Shown: piece by piece, positions 6,942 to 13,364 of the stretch
Layout of the letters: every line of letters starts with the position of its first letter
How positions within the stretch are numbered: position 1 is the stretch's first letter
Assembly: GCA_023136785.1 (NCBI GenBank)
Contig: JAGLQP010000015.1
Span: 1-13,364, forward strand
Direction of reading: 5' to 3'
DNA length: 13,364 nt
From: Spirochaetales bacterium
GTDB taxonomy: Bacteria; Spirochaetota; Spirochaetia; SZUA-6; DRHE01
Notes under the pieces: model-generated
What the model saw: the letters and a program-made list of their open reading frames with translations, nothing else
Databases searched by the model: none
Told to the model about the DNA's origin: nothing
Position numbers and translations under genes: made by a program

Positions 6942-8750
6942 TCACTCCTGTAATATGTACGGGAACTCCTCGAAAAGGCGTGTCAGGTAGTACAACTCCC
7001 GTACCCAGACACGGGAGTCTACCGGACCGAACCTATCCGTATCTTTCTTTTCAGGATCGTAGAACGAGGTTCCCGGCGGATTTTGCAGGGCAAAGCCGAG
7101 AAGCTGGGACACGAGTAGTACCAATTCCCCTAATGGCGACTTTGTCTTTTCCAAGGCATTGAGCTTCAGCAGCGTATAGGATACCTCGAAACCGCGAAAC
7201 AGAAGTGTGTTGTCATCGAGGGTATGATGGACCCCACCCATGGGGTTGAACTTCGAGGCGGAGTCGGGGCGATTCAGATGGATCCAGGGAAGGAGGGCAT
7301 CGAAGTAGCGATGAAGCTCTTTGACAGCATGCCCCGCCTCGGCAAGGGAAATCGCGATCCGAGTTTCCCGAAGAGTCGTATTCAGGCCCGCCGACCCCCT
7401 GTCCCAGCCGAGAAGAGGTACTAGCTGCACTCTCTGTGTAAAGAACTTTGATTTCAGCGCAACAACCGTTTTCCTGTATAGGTCTTTGCCGGTCGCACGA
7501 TACAGCTCGAGGTACAGTTCGATTGCTGCGAGAGAGCCCGGTCCAGTACCGGCGGGCAGGAGTGAGTCAGGGTAGAGAAGATCGCCGAGATCTTTCAGGT
7601 TCTGGTTTGAGCCAAGAAGGGCATCCGCCATGAAGGTGGCTCCATGGAGATACCGGGAGGCGGGAACGCCTTTTGCCTGTAAAGCGGTGGCAAAGCGGAT
7701 CAGCGCCACCGCGATCGCCGCCGATTCTTCGAGGGAGATCGTAGCGGTGGAACCCGGAGCAAGCCAGGATTGATTATCGAGCTGGTATGCCGGGTAGAAC
7801 AAACCCCGTGGATGCTGACCTTTCAAGGAGAAATCCGCCAGACGCAGGGATAGCTCGGCGGTATCTTTGTCCTCCCCACCGTGATGCTGTTGAATCACTG
7901 CCAGGGTGCAGCCGGCCAGGGAAGAGAGTTTTTTCTTCCCCTTTGTTTCCTGCAATCCGCAGAGAGGACCACGATCTATGAGAAAGGTCTTCAGACAGTC
8001 GTGTATCTGATCTCTGATAAAATCCGAAGTGTTCGCTTTGGGTATTCGAGGCGGGGGGTGAAGCCGTGAAGCATTCCGCTCGAGAACGGCGGAGACTCCG
8101 CGTCGATAGATCTGGTCCTGCGGAGCACTCACGACATTGAGCCTTAGACTGTACTCAAACTCGCCGCTGCTCCGGAAGAATTGCGTTCCGGTGTTCTTCT
8201 TCCGTGTCTTCTTCCCCTGCCCGGGATGTACCGCCGGAGCCGCCGGCACCCGCACCTCCGCGTGCAGAAAAGTTTTATCATCGTTGTGTAGCCGCCTTAA
8301 CTCGATACTCCCCGACTCTTGCCCCGAGCGGGCCGGATCGGAGAAGATAAGGACGGATTCGGGAACCTTGAACAGATACAGTGCGTTTGCATATGTTGTC
8401 CGCTGGCCCGAAACGAGATATCCCTCGTCTGAAATCGGACGGCCTGCTCTTCGTCCTGGAAACAGATAAGCAACATCGGTGTCAACAGGAAAATCGAGAC
8501 AGAAGTTGAGGCCGAAGCTCCCTTCAGGAACGATCTTCCAGTGTCTCTCTATACAGAATCCATAGGCAGTGTCTGCAATGTAGTCGCGTATGGTCGAAGT
8601 GAGGAAGTAGGCAACTACGGTATCGCCCCGGCAGGTGATGCTCTCCGGGTGGCGGATTTCTCCGTCCTGAAAAAGACTGTAACGCAGCCTACAGGAGATC
8701 GAGTGTTTTTCTATTTCGACCGTACGTAGATTTGCCTGTAAAATCCGCAT
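6942..8750 (-). CDS. uncharacterised protein, predicted beta N-terminal domain and helical-toroid C-terminal half
   Basis: A 602-residue protein without a signal peptide or membrane segment, so probably cytosolic. I do not recognise the family. Residues 1-220 look beta-rich (many short alternating hydrophobic strands) and end in a basic linker (GQGKKTRKKN). Residues about 245-600 form successive helical hairpins resembling an (alpha/alpha)6 or (alpha/alpha)7 toroid as in glycan-processing enzymes: EESAAIAVALIRFATALQ, GPGSLAAIELYLELYRATGKDLY, RETRIAISLAEAGHAVKELHRY and the conserved-looking GGVHHTLDDNTLLFRGFEVSY. A beta domain followed by a helical toroid suggests a carbohydrate-active or glycan-binding enzyme, but the catalytic acids cannot be assigned. 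The start is ATG at 8750 with no ribosome binding site. A weak ATGACT-18-TATGGT could be its promoter. It converges on the b562-like gene. Confidence 0.8.
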   Translation of the reverse strand: MRILQANLRTVEIEKHSISCRLRYSLFQDGEIRHPESITCRGDTVVAYFLTSTIRDYIADTAYGFCIERHWKIVPEGSFGLNFCLDFPVDTDVAYLFPGRRAGRPISDEGYLVSGQRTTYANALYLFKVPESVLIFSDPARSGQESGSIELRRLHNDDKTFLHAEVRVPAAPAVHPGQGKKTRKKNTGTQFFRSSGEFEYSLRLNVVSAPQDQIYRRGVSAVLERNASRLHPPPRIPKANTSDFIRDQIHDCLKTFLIDRGPLCGLQETKGKKKLSSLAGCTLAVIQQHHGGEDKDTAELSLRLADFSLKGQHPRGLFYPAYQLDNQSWLAPGSTATISLEESAAIAVALIRFATALQAKGVPASRYLHGATFMADALLGSNQNLKDLGDLLYPDSLLPAGTGPGSLAAIELYLELYRATGKDLYRKTVVALKSKFFTQRVQLVPLLGWDRGSAGLNTTLRETRIAISLAEAGHAVKELHRYFDALLPWIHLNRPDSASKFNPMGGVHHTLDDNTLLFRGFEVSYTLLKLNALEKTKSPLGELVLLVSQLLGFALQNPPGTSFYDPEKKDTDRFGPVDSRVWVRELYYLTRLFEEFPYILQE

Positions 8751-8798
8751 GAGGTATAACTACCATAACATGACGGTGCAATTCCAGTCATGCCGTAG

Positions 8799-9228
8799 CT
8801 ACAGGTAACCGGCAACGCGCCGCTGCTCGAGCAGATCCTGGACATTCTCGAAAAGATCGAACAGGATAGACACAGGTCCTTCGAGCTCGGATCCGTGAAC
8901 AAACTGTCGGTGCTGCAGATCGAAACTCCCCGAGCCTGAGAAAGGCCCTGCTGGATCAGCAACAGGCCCGGGCGAATCTCAACCTGATCGTATGTGTCGG
9001 CAGTCAGGGATCTCTGTTCGACTCCGGCCGTTCCGGGCATCGGATTCACCAGGCGGAGGAGGCGGAAGCCGCGGTCATCCAAGCCGAGGATACGAGCAGC
9101 AGCTGCTGAGGCGGGAGCACTGGGGAGCGGCTCGGATTGCATTGCTGCAAAAGCGATTGGAGCTTCTGGCGAGAGAGTATTTCTTTGAACTGGCACTTTC
9201 CGAACTGGAATCTTTGCCGATCAACTAG
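8799..9228 (+). pseudogene. frameshifted remnant of a TolC-family outer-membrane efflux protein
   Basis: Three plus-strand fragments in different frames read as consecutive parts of a TolC-type coiled-coil protein. Frame one (8799-8936) gives LLEQILDILEKIEQD then FELGSVNKLSVLQIET, the typical 'elGsvsrldvLqae' end of a first helical hairpin. Frame two (8936-9106) continues LRKALLDQQQARANLNLI and SLFDSGRSGHRIHQAEEAEA, matching the start of the second repeat. Frame three (9094-9225) gives EQQLLRREHWGAARIALLQK and LELLAREYFFELALSELESL. Two frame changes of the same sense (at about 8930 and 9093) and the absence of the N- and C-terminal parts mark it as dead. TolC proteins are the outer-membrane channels of efflux pumps and type I secretion; no pump genes accompany it. 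It fills most of the 499-base gap before radA. The 8751-8798 portion shows nothing. Confidence 0.6.
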
Positions 9229-9230
9229 GT

Positions 9231-9239
9231 AGAGGAGGA
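9231..9239 (+). promoter_or_regulatory. ribosome binding site that supports the radA AUC start
   Basis: AGAGGAGGA is an almost ideal Shine-Dalgarno sequence, placed just after the stop codon of the TolC-like fragment and 10 bases before the ATC at 9250. It has no other start codon to serve in a suitable position. Confidence 0.6.
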
Positions 9240-9249
9240 CGGATTAACC

Positions 9250-10605
9250 ATCGCCAAGGCAAAGAGCAGAACAAAGTTTCTCTGTACGGTCTGTCAGCAC
9301 GAAGAGCCCAAGTGGCTCGGCCGCTGTCCGGAGTGTGGAAGCTGGAACAGCTTCGAAGAATCGGCGGAGCAGTCTTCAGGGAGGAAAAGCAGGGATAGGG
9401 TCGAACAGATTCCCCGACCCCTGTCGTCCATAGAAAGTAAGGTGGGTTTGAGGCTGGACTCCGGACTGGGGGAGATGAACAGGGTTCTAGGCGGGGGCAT
9501 CATGAAAGGCTCGGTGGCGCTGATCGCCGGGGAACCGGGGATCGGTAAGTCGACGCTTATGCTGCAGCTGGCAGCCGGAATCAAAAGCGAGGGTCGGGTT
9601 CTGTACATTTCGGGAGAAGAATCGCCGGAGCAGATCCGTCTGCGGGCCGATAGGCTGGGAGTCCGGGACAGCAGGATCGAGGTCTTTTCCGAAACCGAGC
9701 TCTCCGCACTGCTGCGGGCCTGTGAGAAACTCAAACCGATCGTGGTGATCCTGGATTCGATCCAGACTGTGCATTCCGAGGATATCGGCAGTGTGCCCGG
9801 GACGGTGAATCAGATCAAACTGTGCGCCCAGGAGCTTATCGACTGGGCAAAGTCCCACGGAGCAGCCCTGTTCCTGGTGGGTCATGTGACCAAGGAAGGG
9901 TATATCGCAGGTCCCAAGGTCATCGAGCACATGGTGGATACGGTGCTGTACTTTGATTCGGGCAGCGCTGAGATCCGCATTCTTCACTGTGCGAAAAACC
10001 GCTTTGGATCGGTGGATGAGATCGGGATCTTCGAGATGGGGGAGGAGGGGCTGGAGCAGGTGGAGAACCCGGCGGCGGTGTTCCTCTCCCAGCGGGTGGG
10101 CGAGCAGCCTCCCGGTGTGGCCGTAGCGCCCGTGTACGAAGGATCCCGAATCCTCCTTGTTGAAATTCAGAGCCTGGTTGTTCCGGCCAAGGGAGGGGTT
10201 TCCCGCGTCTTTTCCGAACGAATCGATTCGGCCCGGGTTTCCCGAATGGCCGCGGTTCTGGAAAAACATCTAAAGGTTCGCCTGTCCGATCAGGATATCT
10301 ATGTCAACGTCGGGGGCGGGATACGCATCAGCGAGGTCGGGGTCGATCTGCCCTTGTGCCTGTCTCTGTACTCAGCACGGATCAATCAGCCTATTCCTCC
10401 TCTCACCGCCATCGTCGGGGAGATCAGCTTGGCCGCTGAGGTTCACCCGGTAGGGCATCTGGACAGGCGCATAAGAGCGGTGCAGGAAATGGGCTTCTCC
10501 CGGTTCATTTCTCCTTCCCCGAAAGAACAAAAACTGCAGTTTCCGGAGTTCTGCTTCCCCGTATCCTCGCTGGTCGAGGCGGCCAGAACCGGTTTTCAGA
10601 CATGA
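9250..10605 (+). CDS. radA: DNA repair/recombination ATPase RadA (Sms), predicted AUC start
   Basis: RadA is a RecA-like DNA helicase that drives branch migration of recombination intermediates. From 9250 the protein is 451 residues, the normal length. It has a zinc finger with cysteines 12, 15, 26 and 29 (LGRCPECGSW), Walker A GEPGIGKST (94-102), Walker B VVILDS (165-170), the RadA-specific KNRFG (249-253) and a C-terminal Lon-protease-like domain. Between the in-frame TAG at 9226 and a GTG at 9442 there is no ATG, GTG or TTG. Starting at 9442 would remove 64 residues including the zinc finger. The codon at the usual methionine position is ATC: ATC GCC AAG GCA AAG reads (M)AKAK, the common RadA N-terminus. 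A strong GAGGAGG (9232-9238) lies 11 bases upstream. AUC initiation, or a base error in the sequence, is inferred. Its stop overlaps the next gene by 4 bases. Confidence 0.95.
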   Translation: MAKAKSRTKFLCTVCQHEEPKWLGRCPECGSWNSFEESAEQSSGRKSRDRVEQIPRPLSSIESKVGLRLDSGLGEMNRVLGGGIMKGSVALIAGEPGIGKSTLMLQLAAGIKSEGRVLYISGEESPEQIRLRADRLGVRDSRIEVFSETELSALLRACEKLKPIVVILDSIQTVHSEDIGSVPGTVNQIKLCAQELIDWAKSHGAALFLVGHVTKEGYIAGPKVIEHMVDTVLYFDSGSAEIRILHCAKNRFGSVDEIGIFEMGEEGLEQVENPAAVFLSQRVGEQPPGVAVAPVYEGSRILLVEIQSLVVPAKGGVSRVFSERIDSARVSRMAAVLEKHLKVRLSDQDIYVNVGGGIRISEVGVDLPLCLSLYSARINQPIPPLTAIVGEISLAAEVHPVGHLDRRIRAVQEMGFSRFISPSPKEQKLQFPEFCFPVSSLVEAARTGFQT

Positions 10606-12785
10606 GATTGCTCGGCAAGACAGAAAAGTCATCCAGCTTCTTCCTCCTGTCTCTTCTGCTTGGGCTGTTCTTTCTAGGGCCGGGAGGATTTCTTTTCGCC
10701 GAGTTGGATGAACCGCCCCAAGGAACGGAACAAGCCGGTGCGCAAACATTGGGGGAAGCCCTGCAGGGCGACGAAGATCAGCGCCAGGGGCGGCGCACTT
10801 CCAGCGGGGATCGGGAAATACTGGAAGATCTGCGCCGGGGCGTGCTTATATCCGTGTCCTGGATTTTTCTGGGCGTCGGCTTAGTACTGGTTTCCCTGAC
10901 CTTGCGGAAGACCTACCTCTGGCTGATGGCGGTGCACAAGGCCAGGGTACCGCCGACCCGGTACTTCAACCTTCAGCTTCAGGTCCGAGGCCGTGAAGGG
11001 AATCTCAGCCTCCACAGTTTTGACTACTATCCGGTAGTCGTGGCTGCCGGCGGGACCGCGGATCTGCTGCTTCCCGGGTTTTCAGACTCTGAAGCCCGGT
11101 TCCGCATCGATTATCACCACGGACAGGCCCACCTGTCGTCGGACCCCCCCATTCTCGTGAACGGTGTACCTCGGCGGCAGAAGCCGCTGAAGCAGGATGA
11201 CCGGATCGTATTCGGCCCTTACCGGGTCGATTTCAAAGATGCCTCGGTACAGGAGCAGACGGCCCCGGTCCCGGGCAAGCCGGTCTTTGCCTGGCAATTT
11301 CCTATCGTGGCACTCCTGCTGGCCCTCTCTGTCCTCTTCAAGCAAGCCGGTGCTGTACCCGAAAACACGATGTTGTTGGCCAAAGCCGCGCAGCTGCAGA
11401 GCGCTGAGCAGAGCAGCCGCAGGAATCGGGAACCGGTGCGTCAGGAATCGGCGTTCGAGGAGCCGGTGATCCGGGAGAAGAGACCCCTCGAGGCTGCAGT
11501 CCGGGAGCCGGTGATCCGGGAGCAGAAGCCCGCCGAGGCAGCGATCGCGAAGGCGGACACGTCCGTCAGCCGAGCGACTCGAGCCGAGGAGAGCAGCTTC
11601 AGAAGAAAAGATGCATCCGAAGACACCGCTGCTGCTCGAACAGATTCCCATCTCCTCCGGAGTGCTGCGGAAGACCCAGCACCTTCCCGCCAAACTCTTA
11701 CAGCACCGGAACCAGCCCCGGCCAGAAGGCCGGCCGTCAGCAGGGAACCTCCGGTCGATGCAGTCGCGGAGGTGCCGGCGCCGCGGTCCTTCGACGTCTC
11801 TCCTGTCAGGGAGGAGGGGTCGACACTTTCCCATCGGCGAGCCAACCAGCAGCCGGCGATGCTGCAGGCATCGGTTCTCGGGACCGTTGCCCCGGCAGCA
11901 ATGCAGAACGACGGGATCAATCCACTGGAAGCCCTCAGCTTCATCAAAAAGAGATCTAGGCCGGATATCGGCAGAACCAAGGTCCGGGTGATAGCCCCCG
12001 GTCGCCCGGTCGAGTATTTCAAAACGGATATCCTGTTCATCCACGCCCATCCAGATGATGAGAGCATCGATTTCGGTTCCCTGATGGCCAGGGCTTCCCG
12101 TTCAAACAAGAGAATTGTCACTCTTCTGTTTACCGACGGAGAATCAGGGTTGGACTTGTATCCTCAGAGAAAGGTGGGAGATATATACCCCGCCCGGGTT
12201 CTCAAAGGGGGTGCCCTGTCCCAGGTCCGGGTGGTGGAGGCTACCCGGGCGCTGTCGATTCTCGGATCTGAGATGTACCTTCGCTGGGGCCTGGAGAATC
12301 GGCCCTACAACACCCAGAGAGATGTGGTGCCGCCCGAAGAAGTTATCCGCGGCTGGGGCGGGGAGGAACAACTTGTCGCTAGACTGATCGAAGTCCTGGA
12401 GGGGTTCCAGCCCGCGATCGTTGTTTCTCCGGACAGCCGTTCCGAGGCCTATGAGCATTTTGAACATGAGGCGGTGGGACAAGTGGTACAGAGTGCTCTT
12501 GAGCGCCTTCGTCGCGGCGGCAAGTCGTACGTGAAGGGACATCTGGTTTCGATCGATCCCTATCAGGCGGACCGCTATACCGGTGTAACGGCTGTCGATG
12601 CCCAGATCCAGGACGGCGAATCCGGATTTGCCTACAGGGCGATCCAAGCACTGGCCCTGAATAAACACGTCACTCAGCGGGACGCATCAGTGATTGGTGT
12701 GAGCCGGCTTTCCCATCTGCCCCAGGAATTCTACAAGGCCCTTTTCTGGGACCTTGATGAGTCCTTTGAGGAATACCTGAAGTAG
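10602..12785 (+). CDS. membrane protein joining a degenerate FHA-like domain to a PIG-L/LmbE deacetylase
   Basis: A 727-residue multidomain protein. In order: an N-terminal hydrophobic segment (13-33, possible signal peptide ending LFA), a charged loop, a membrane helix (80-101) followed by basic residues, an FHA-like beta domain (121-213) with NG at 187-188 and a PLKQDDRIVFG ending, another membrane helix (229-246), a ~210-residue low-complexity linker with a 15-residue repeat, and a C-terminal PIG-L domain from about 473. PIG-L marks are HAHPDDE (481-487) and HFEH (619-622); H483, D486 and H622 are the expected zinc ligands. PIG-L/LmbE enzymes remove N-acetyl groups from amino sugars and similar substrates. 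Helix count and the positive-inside rule put the FHA-like part in the cytoplasm and the deacetylase outside. The usual phosphothreonine-binding Arg/Ser/His of FHA domains are not seen. It overlaps radA by ATGA, so the two are cotranscribed and translationally coupled. Confidence 0.88.
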   Translation: MRLLGKTEKSSSFFLLSLLLGLFFLGPGGFLFAELDEPPQGTEQAGAQTLGEALQGDEDQRQGRRTSSGDREILEDLRRGVLISVSWIFLGVGLVLVSLTLRKTYLWLMAVHKARVPPTRYFNLQLQVRGREGNLSLHSFDYYPVVVAAGGTADLLLPGFSDSEARFRIDYHHGQAHLSSDPPILVNGVPRRQKPLKQDDRIVFGPYRVDFKDASVQEQTAPVPGKPVFAWQFPIVALLLALSVLFKQAGAVPENTMLLAKAAQLQSAEQSSRRNREPVRQESAFEEPVIREKRPLEAAVREPVIREQKPAEAAIAKADTSVSRATRAEESSFRRKDASEDTAAARTDSHLLRSAAEDPAPSRQTLTAPEPAPARRPAVSREPPVDAVAEVPAPRSFDVSPVREEGSTLSHRRANQQPAMLQASVLGTVAPAAMQNDGINPLEALSFIKKRSRPDIGRTKVRVIAPGRPVEYFKTDILFIHAHPDDESIDFGSLMARASRSNKRIVTLLFTDGESGLDLYPQRKVGDIYPARVLKGGALSQVRVVEATRALSILGSEMYLRWGLENRPYNTQRDVVPPEEVIRGWGGEEQLVARLIEVLEGFQPAIVVSPDSRSEAYEHFEHEAVGQVVQSALERLRRGGKSYVKGHLVSIDPYQADRYTGVTAVDAQIQDGESGFAYRAIQALALNKHVTQRDASVIGVSRLSHLPQEFYKALFWDLDESFEEYLK
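11460..11549 (+). repeat. two-copy 45-bp in-frame repeat in the linker of the FHA/PIG-L protein
   Basis: The 18-base sequence GAGCCGGTGATCCGGGAG occurs at 11460-11477 and 11505-11522, exactly 45 bases apart. The encoded units EPVIREKRPLEAAVR and EPVIREQKPAEAAIA (residues 287-316) are two copies of a 15-residue charged repeat within a disordered linker. It probably arose by local duplication and sets linker length rather than forming a site. Confidence 0.75.
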
Positions 12786-12839
12786 CTCCTTTGACGCCGA
12801 TTCCGGTCTTTCCATTACACAGAATCGATATCCGCTGCT

Positions 12840-13364
12840 TTATGAGAACAGCTTGGCGATGCCCTGCTCCGTGGCCGGACAGATCCCTCTCTCGGTGATC
12901 AGTCCCGTGACCAGGCGGGCGGGGGTGACGTCGAAGGCGTAATTCGCCGCGGGGCTTCCCTCCGGCAGGATGCGGACCTCAGCGACCTCCTGACTGTCTT
13001 TAAGCGCTCCCCGTACGAAGCTCACCTCCTCGGCATTGCGCTCCTCGATCGGGATCTCGGCGATCCCGTCGTGAAGATTCCAGTCGATGGTCGAAGAGGG
13101 CAGGGCGACGTAAAAGGGGATCCCGTTGTCCCGGGCCGCCAGAGCCTTGAGGTATGTGCCTATCTTGTTGGCCACATCACCGGTTCTGGTGGTACGGTCC
13201 GAGCCGACGACAACCAGGTCCACCCGGCCATGCTGCATCAGGTGTCCCCCCGTATTGTCGACGATCACCGTATGGGGTACGCCGGCCTGGGCAAGCTCCC
13301 AGGCTGTCAGTCGGGCGCCCTGATTCCGCGGGCGGGTTTCATCGACCCAGACATGCAGAGGAAT
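12840..13364 (-). CDS. mtnA: S-methyl-5-thioribose-1-phosphate isomerase, C-terminal half (5' end outside window)
   Basis: The enzyme converts methylthioribose-1-phosphate to methylthioribulose-1-phosphate in methionine salvage and related 5'-deoxynucleoside disposal routes. The 174 visible residues (about half of a ~345-residue protein) are open to the window edge, starting [19 protein letters not shown], a highly conserved family motif. Then come [11 protein letters not shown] and [20 protein letters not shown], whose DR aspartate is the catalytic acid. [13 protein letters not shown] and [11 protein letters not shown] follow. The catalytic cysteine lies upstream of the window. The [10 protein letters not shown] loop replaces the GADRxxxNGD of classic B. 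subtilis-type enzymes and resembles the group that includes Rhodospirillum rubrum MtnA. A GTG at 13268 could be taken for a start but lies inside conserved sequence. It converges on the PIG-L gene with a 54-base gap that has no obvious terminator. Confidence 0.95.
   Translation of the reverse strand: MPLHVWVDETRPRNQGARLTAWELAQAGVPHTVIVDNTGGHLMQHGRVDLVVVGSDRTTRTGDVANKIGTYLKALAARDNGIPFYVALPSSTIDWNLHDGIAEIPIEERNAEEVSFVRGALKDSQEVAEVRILPEGSPAANYAFDVTPARLVTGLITERGICPATEQGIAKLFS

Noticed and set aside
8711..9196. 161-residue minus-strand open frame before radA
   Set aside because: Serine/arginine-rich composition, overlaps the start of the 602-residue minus-strand gene, and the plus strand here carries the TolC-like remnant; it is an antisense shadow.
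9442..10605. radA starting at the GTG at 9442
   Set aside because: This drops the four-cysteine zinc finger and the conserved N-terminus, which are intact and in frame upstream.
11082..12050. 322-residue minus-strand open frame opposite the FHA/PIG-L gene
   Set aside because: It is antisense to a well-supported coding region and is open only because of the GC-rich low-complexity linker; its Arg/Leu/Ser-rich translation resembles no protein.
12840..13268. Short 142-residue protein from the GTG at 13268
   Set aside because: The frame is open to the window edge and encodes conserved MtnA sequence upstream, so this is an internal valine codon of a longer gene.

Overview
The window looks like chromosomal housekeeping and accessory DNA from a GC-rich diderm bacterium. 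A lipoprotein with a lipobox, a decayed TolC-like outer-membrane efflux gene and a secreted helical-bundle protein all point to a two-membrane cell envelope. A spirochaete of the Spirochaeta/Sediminispirochaeta type is my best guess from the overall style of the proteins and the radA - PIG-L deacetylase pair, but no marker gene here proves it. No tRNA, rRNA, CRISPR array, insertion sequence or phage gene was seen.

Layout. Left part (1-4700): a predicted lipoprotein (minus) diverges from a ferredoxin-ASKHA protein of the RACo/DUF4445 family (plus). This converges, across a perfect 9-bp hairpin, on a degenerate SDR-like protein (minus), which in turn diverges from a ten-helix EamA transporter (plus). 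All four have a recognisable sigma70-like promoter whose -10 box lies only 5 to 9 bases before the start codon. All four messages are therefore predicted to be leaderless or nearly so. Middle (4700-8750): glutamine-dependent NAD+ synthetase (GTG start with a strong ribosome binding site), a small exported protein whose Met/His pattern matches cytochrome b562, and a converging 602-residue protein with a predicted helical-toroid C-terminal half. Right part (8751-13364): a frameshifted TolC-family remnant, then radA, whose only sensible start codon is AUC, overlapping by 4 bases an unusual membrane protein that joins a degenerate FHA-like domain to a PIG-L/LmbE deacetylase. The window ends in the C-terminal half of mtnA (minus).

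How the genes work together. Only radA and the FHA/PIG-L gene are clearly cotranscribed (ATGA overlap). The rest appear to be single-gene units with their own promoters. Metabolic roles covered are NAD synthesis (nadE), methionine salvage (mtnA), recombination repair (radA) and probably reductive activation of a corrinoid enzyme (ASKHA protein). The most unusual items are the repeated leaderless promoter geometry, the AUC start of radA, the cytochrome b562-like protein and the FHA-membrane-PIG-L fusion.
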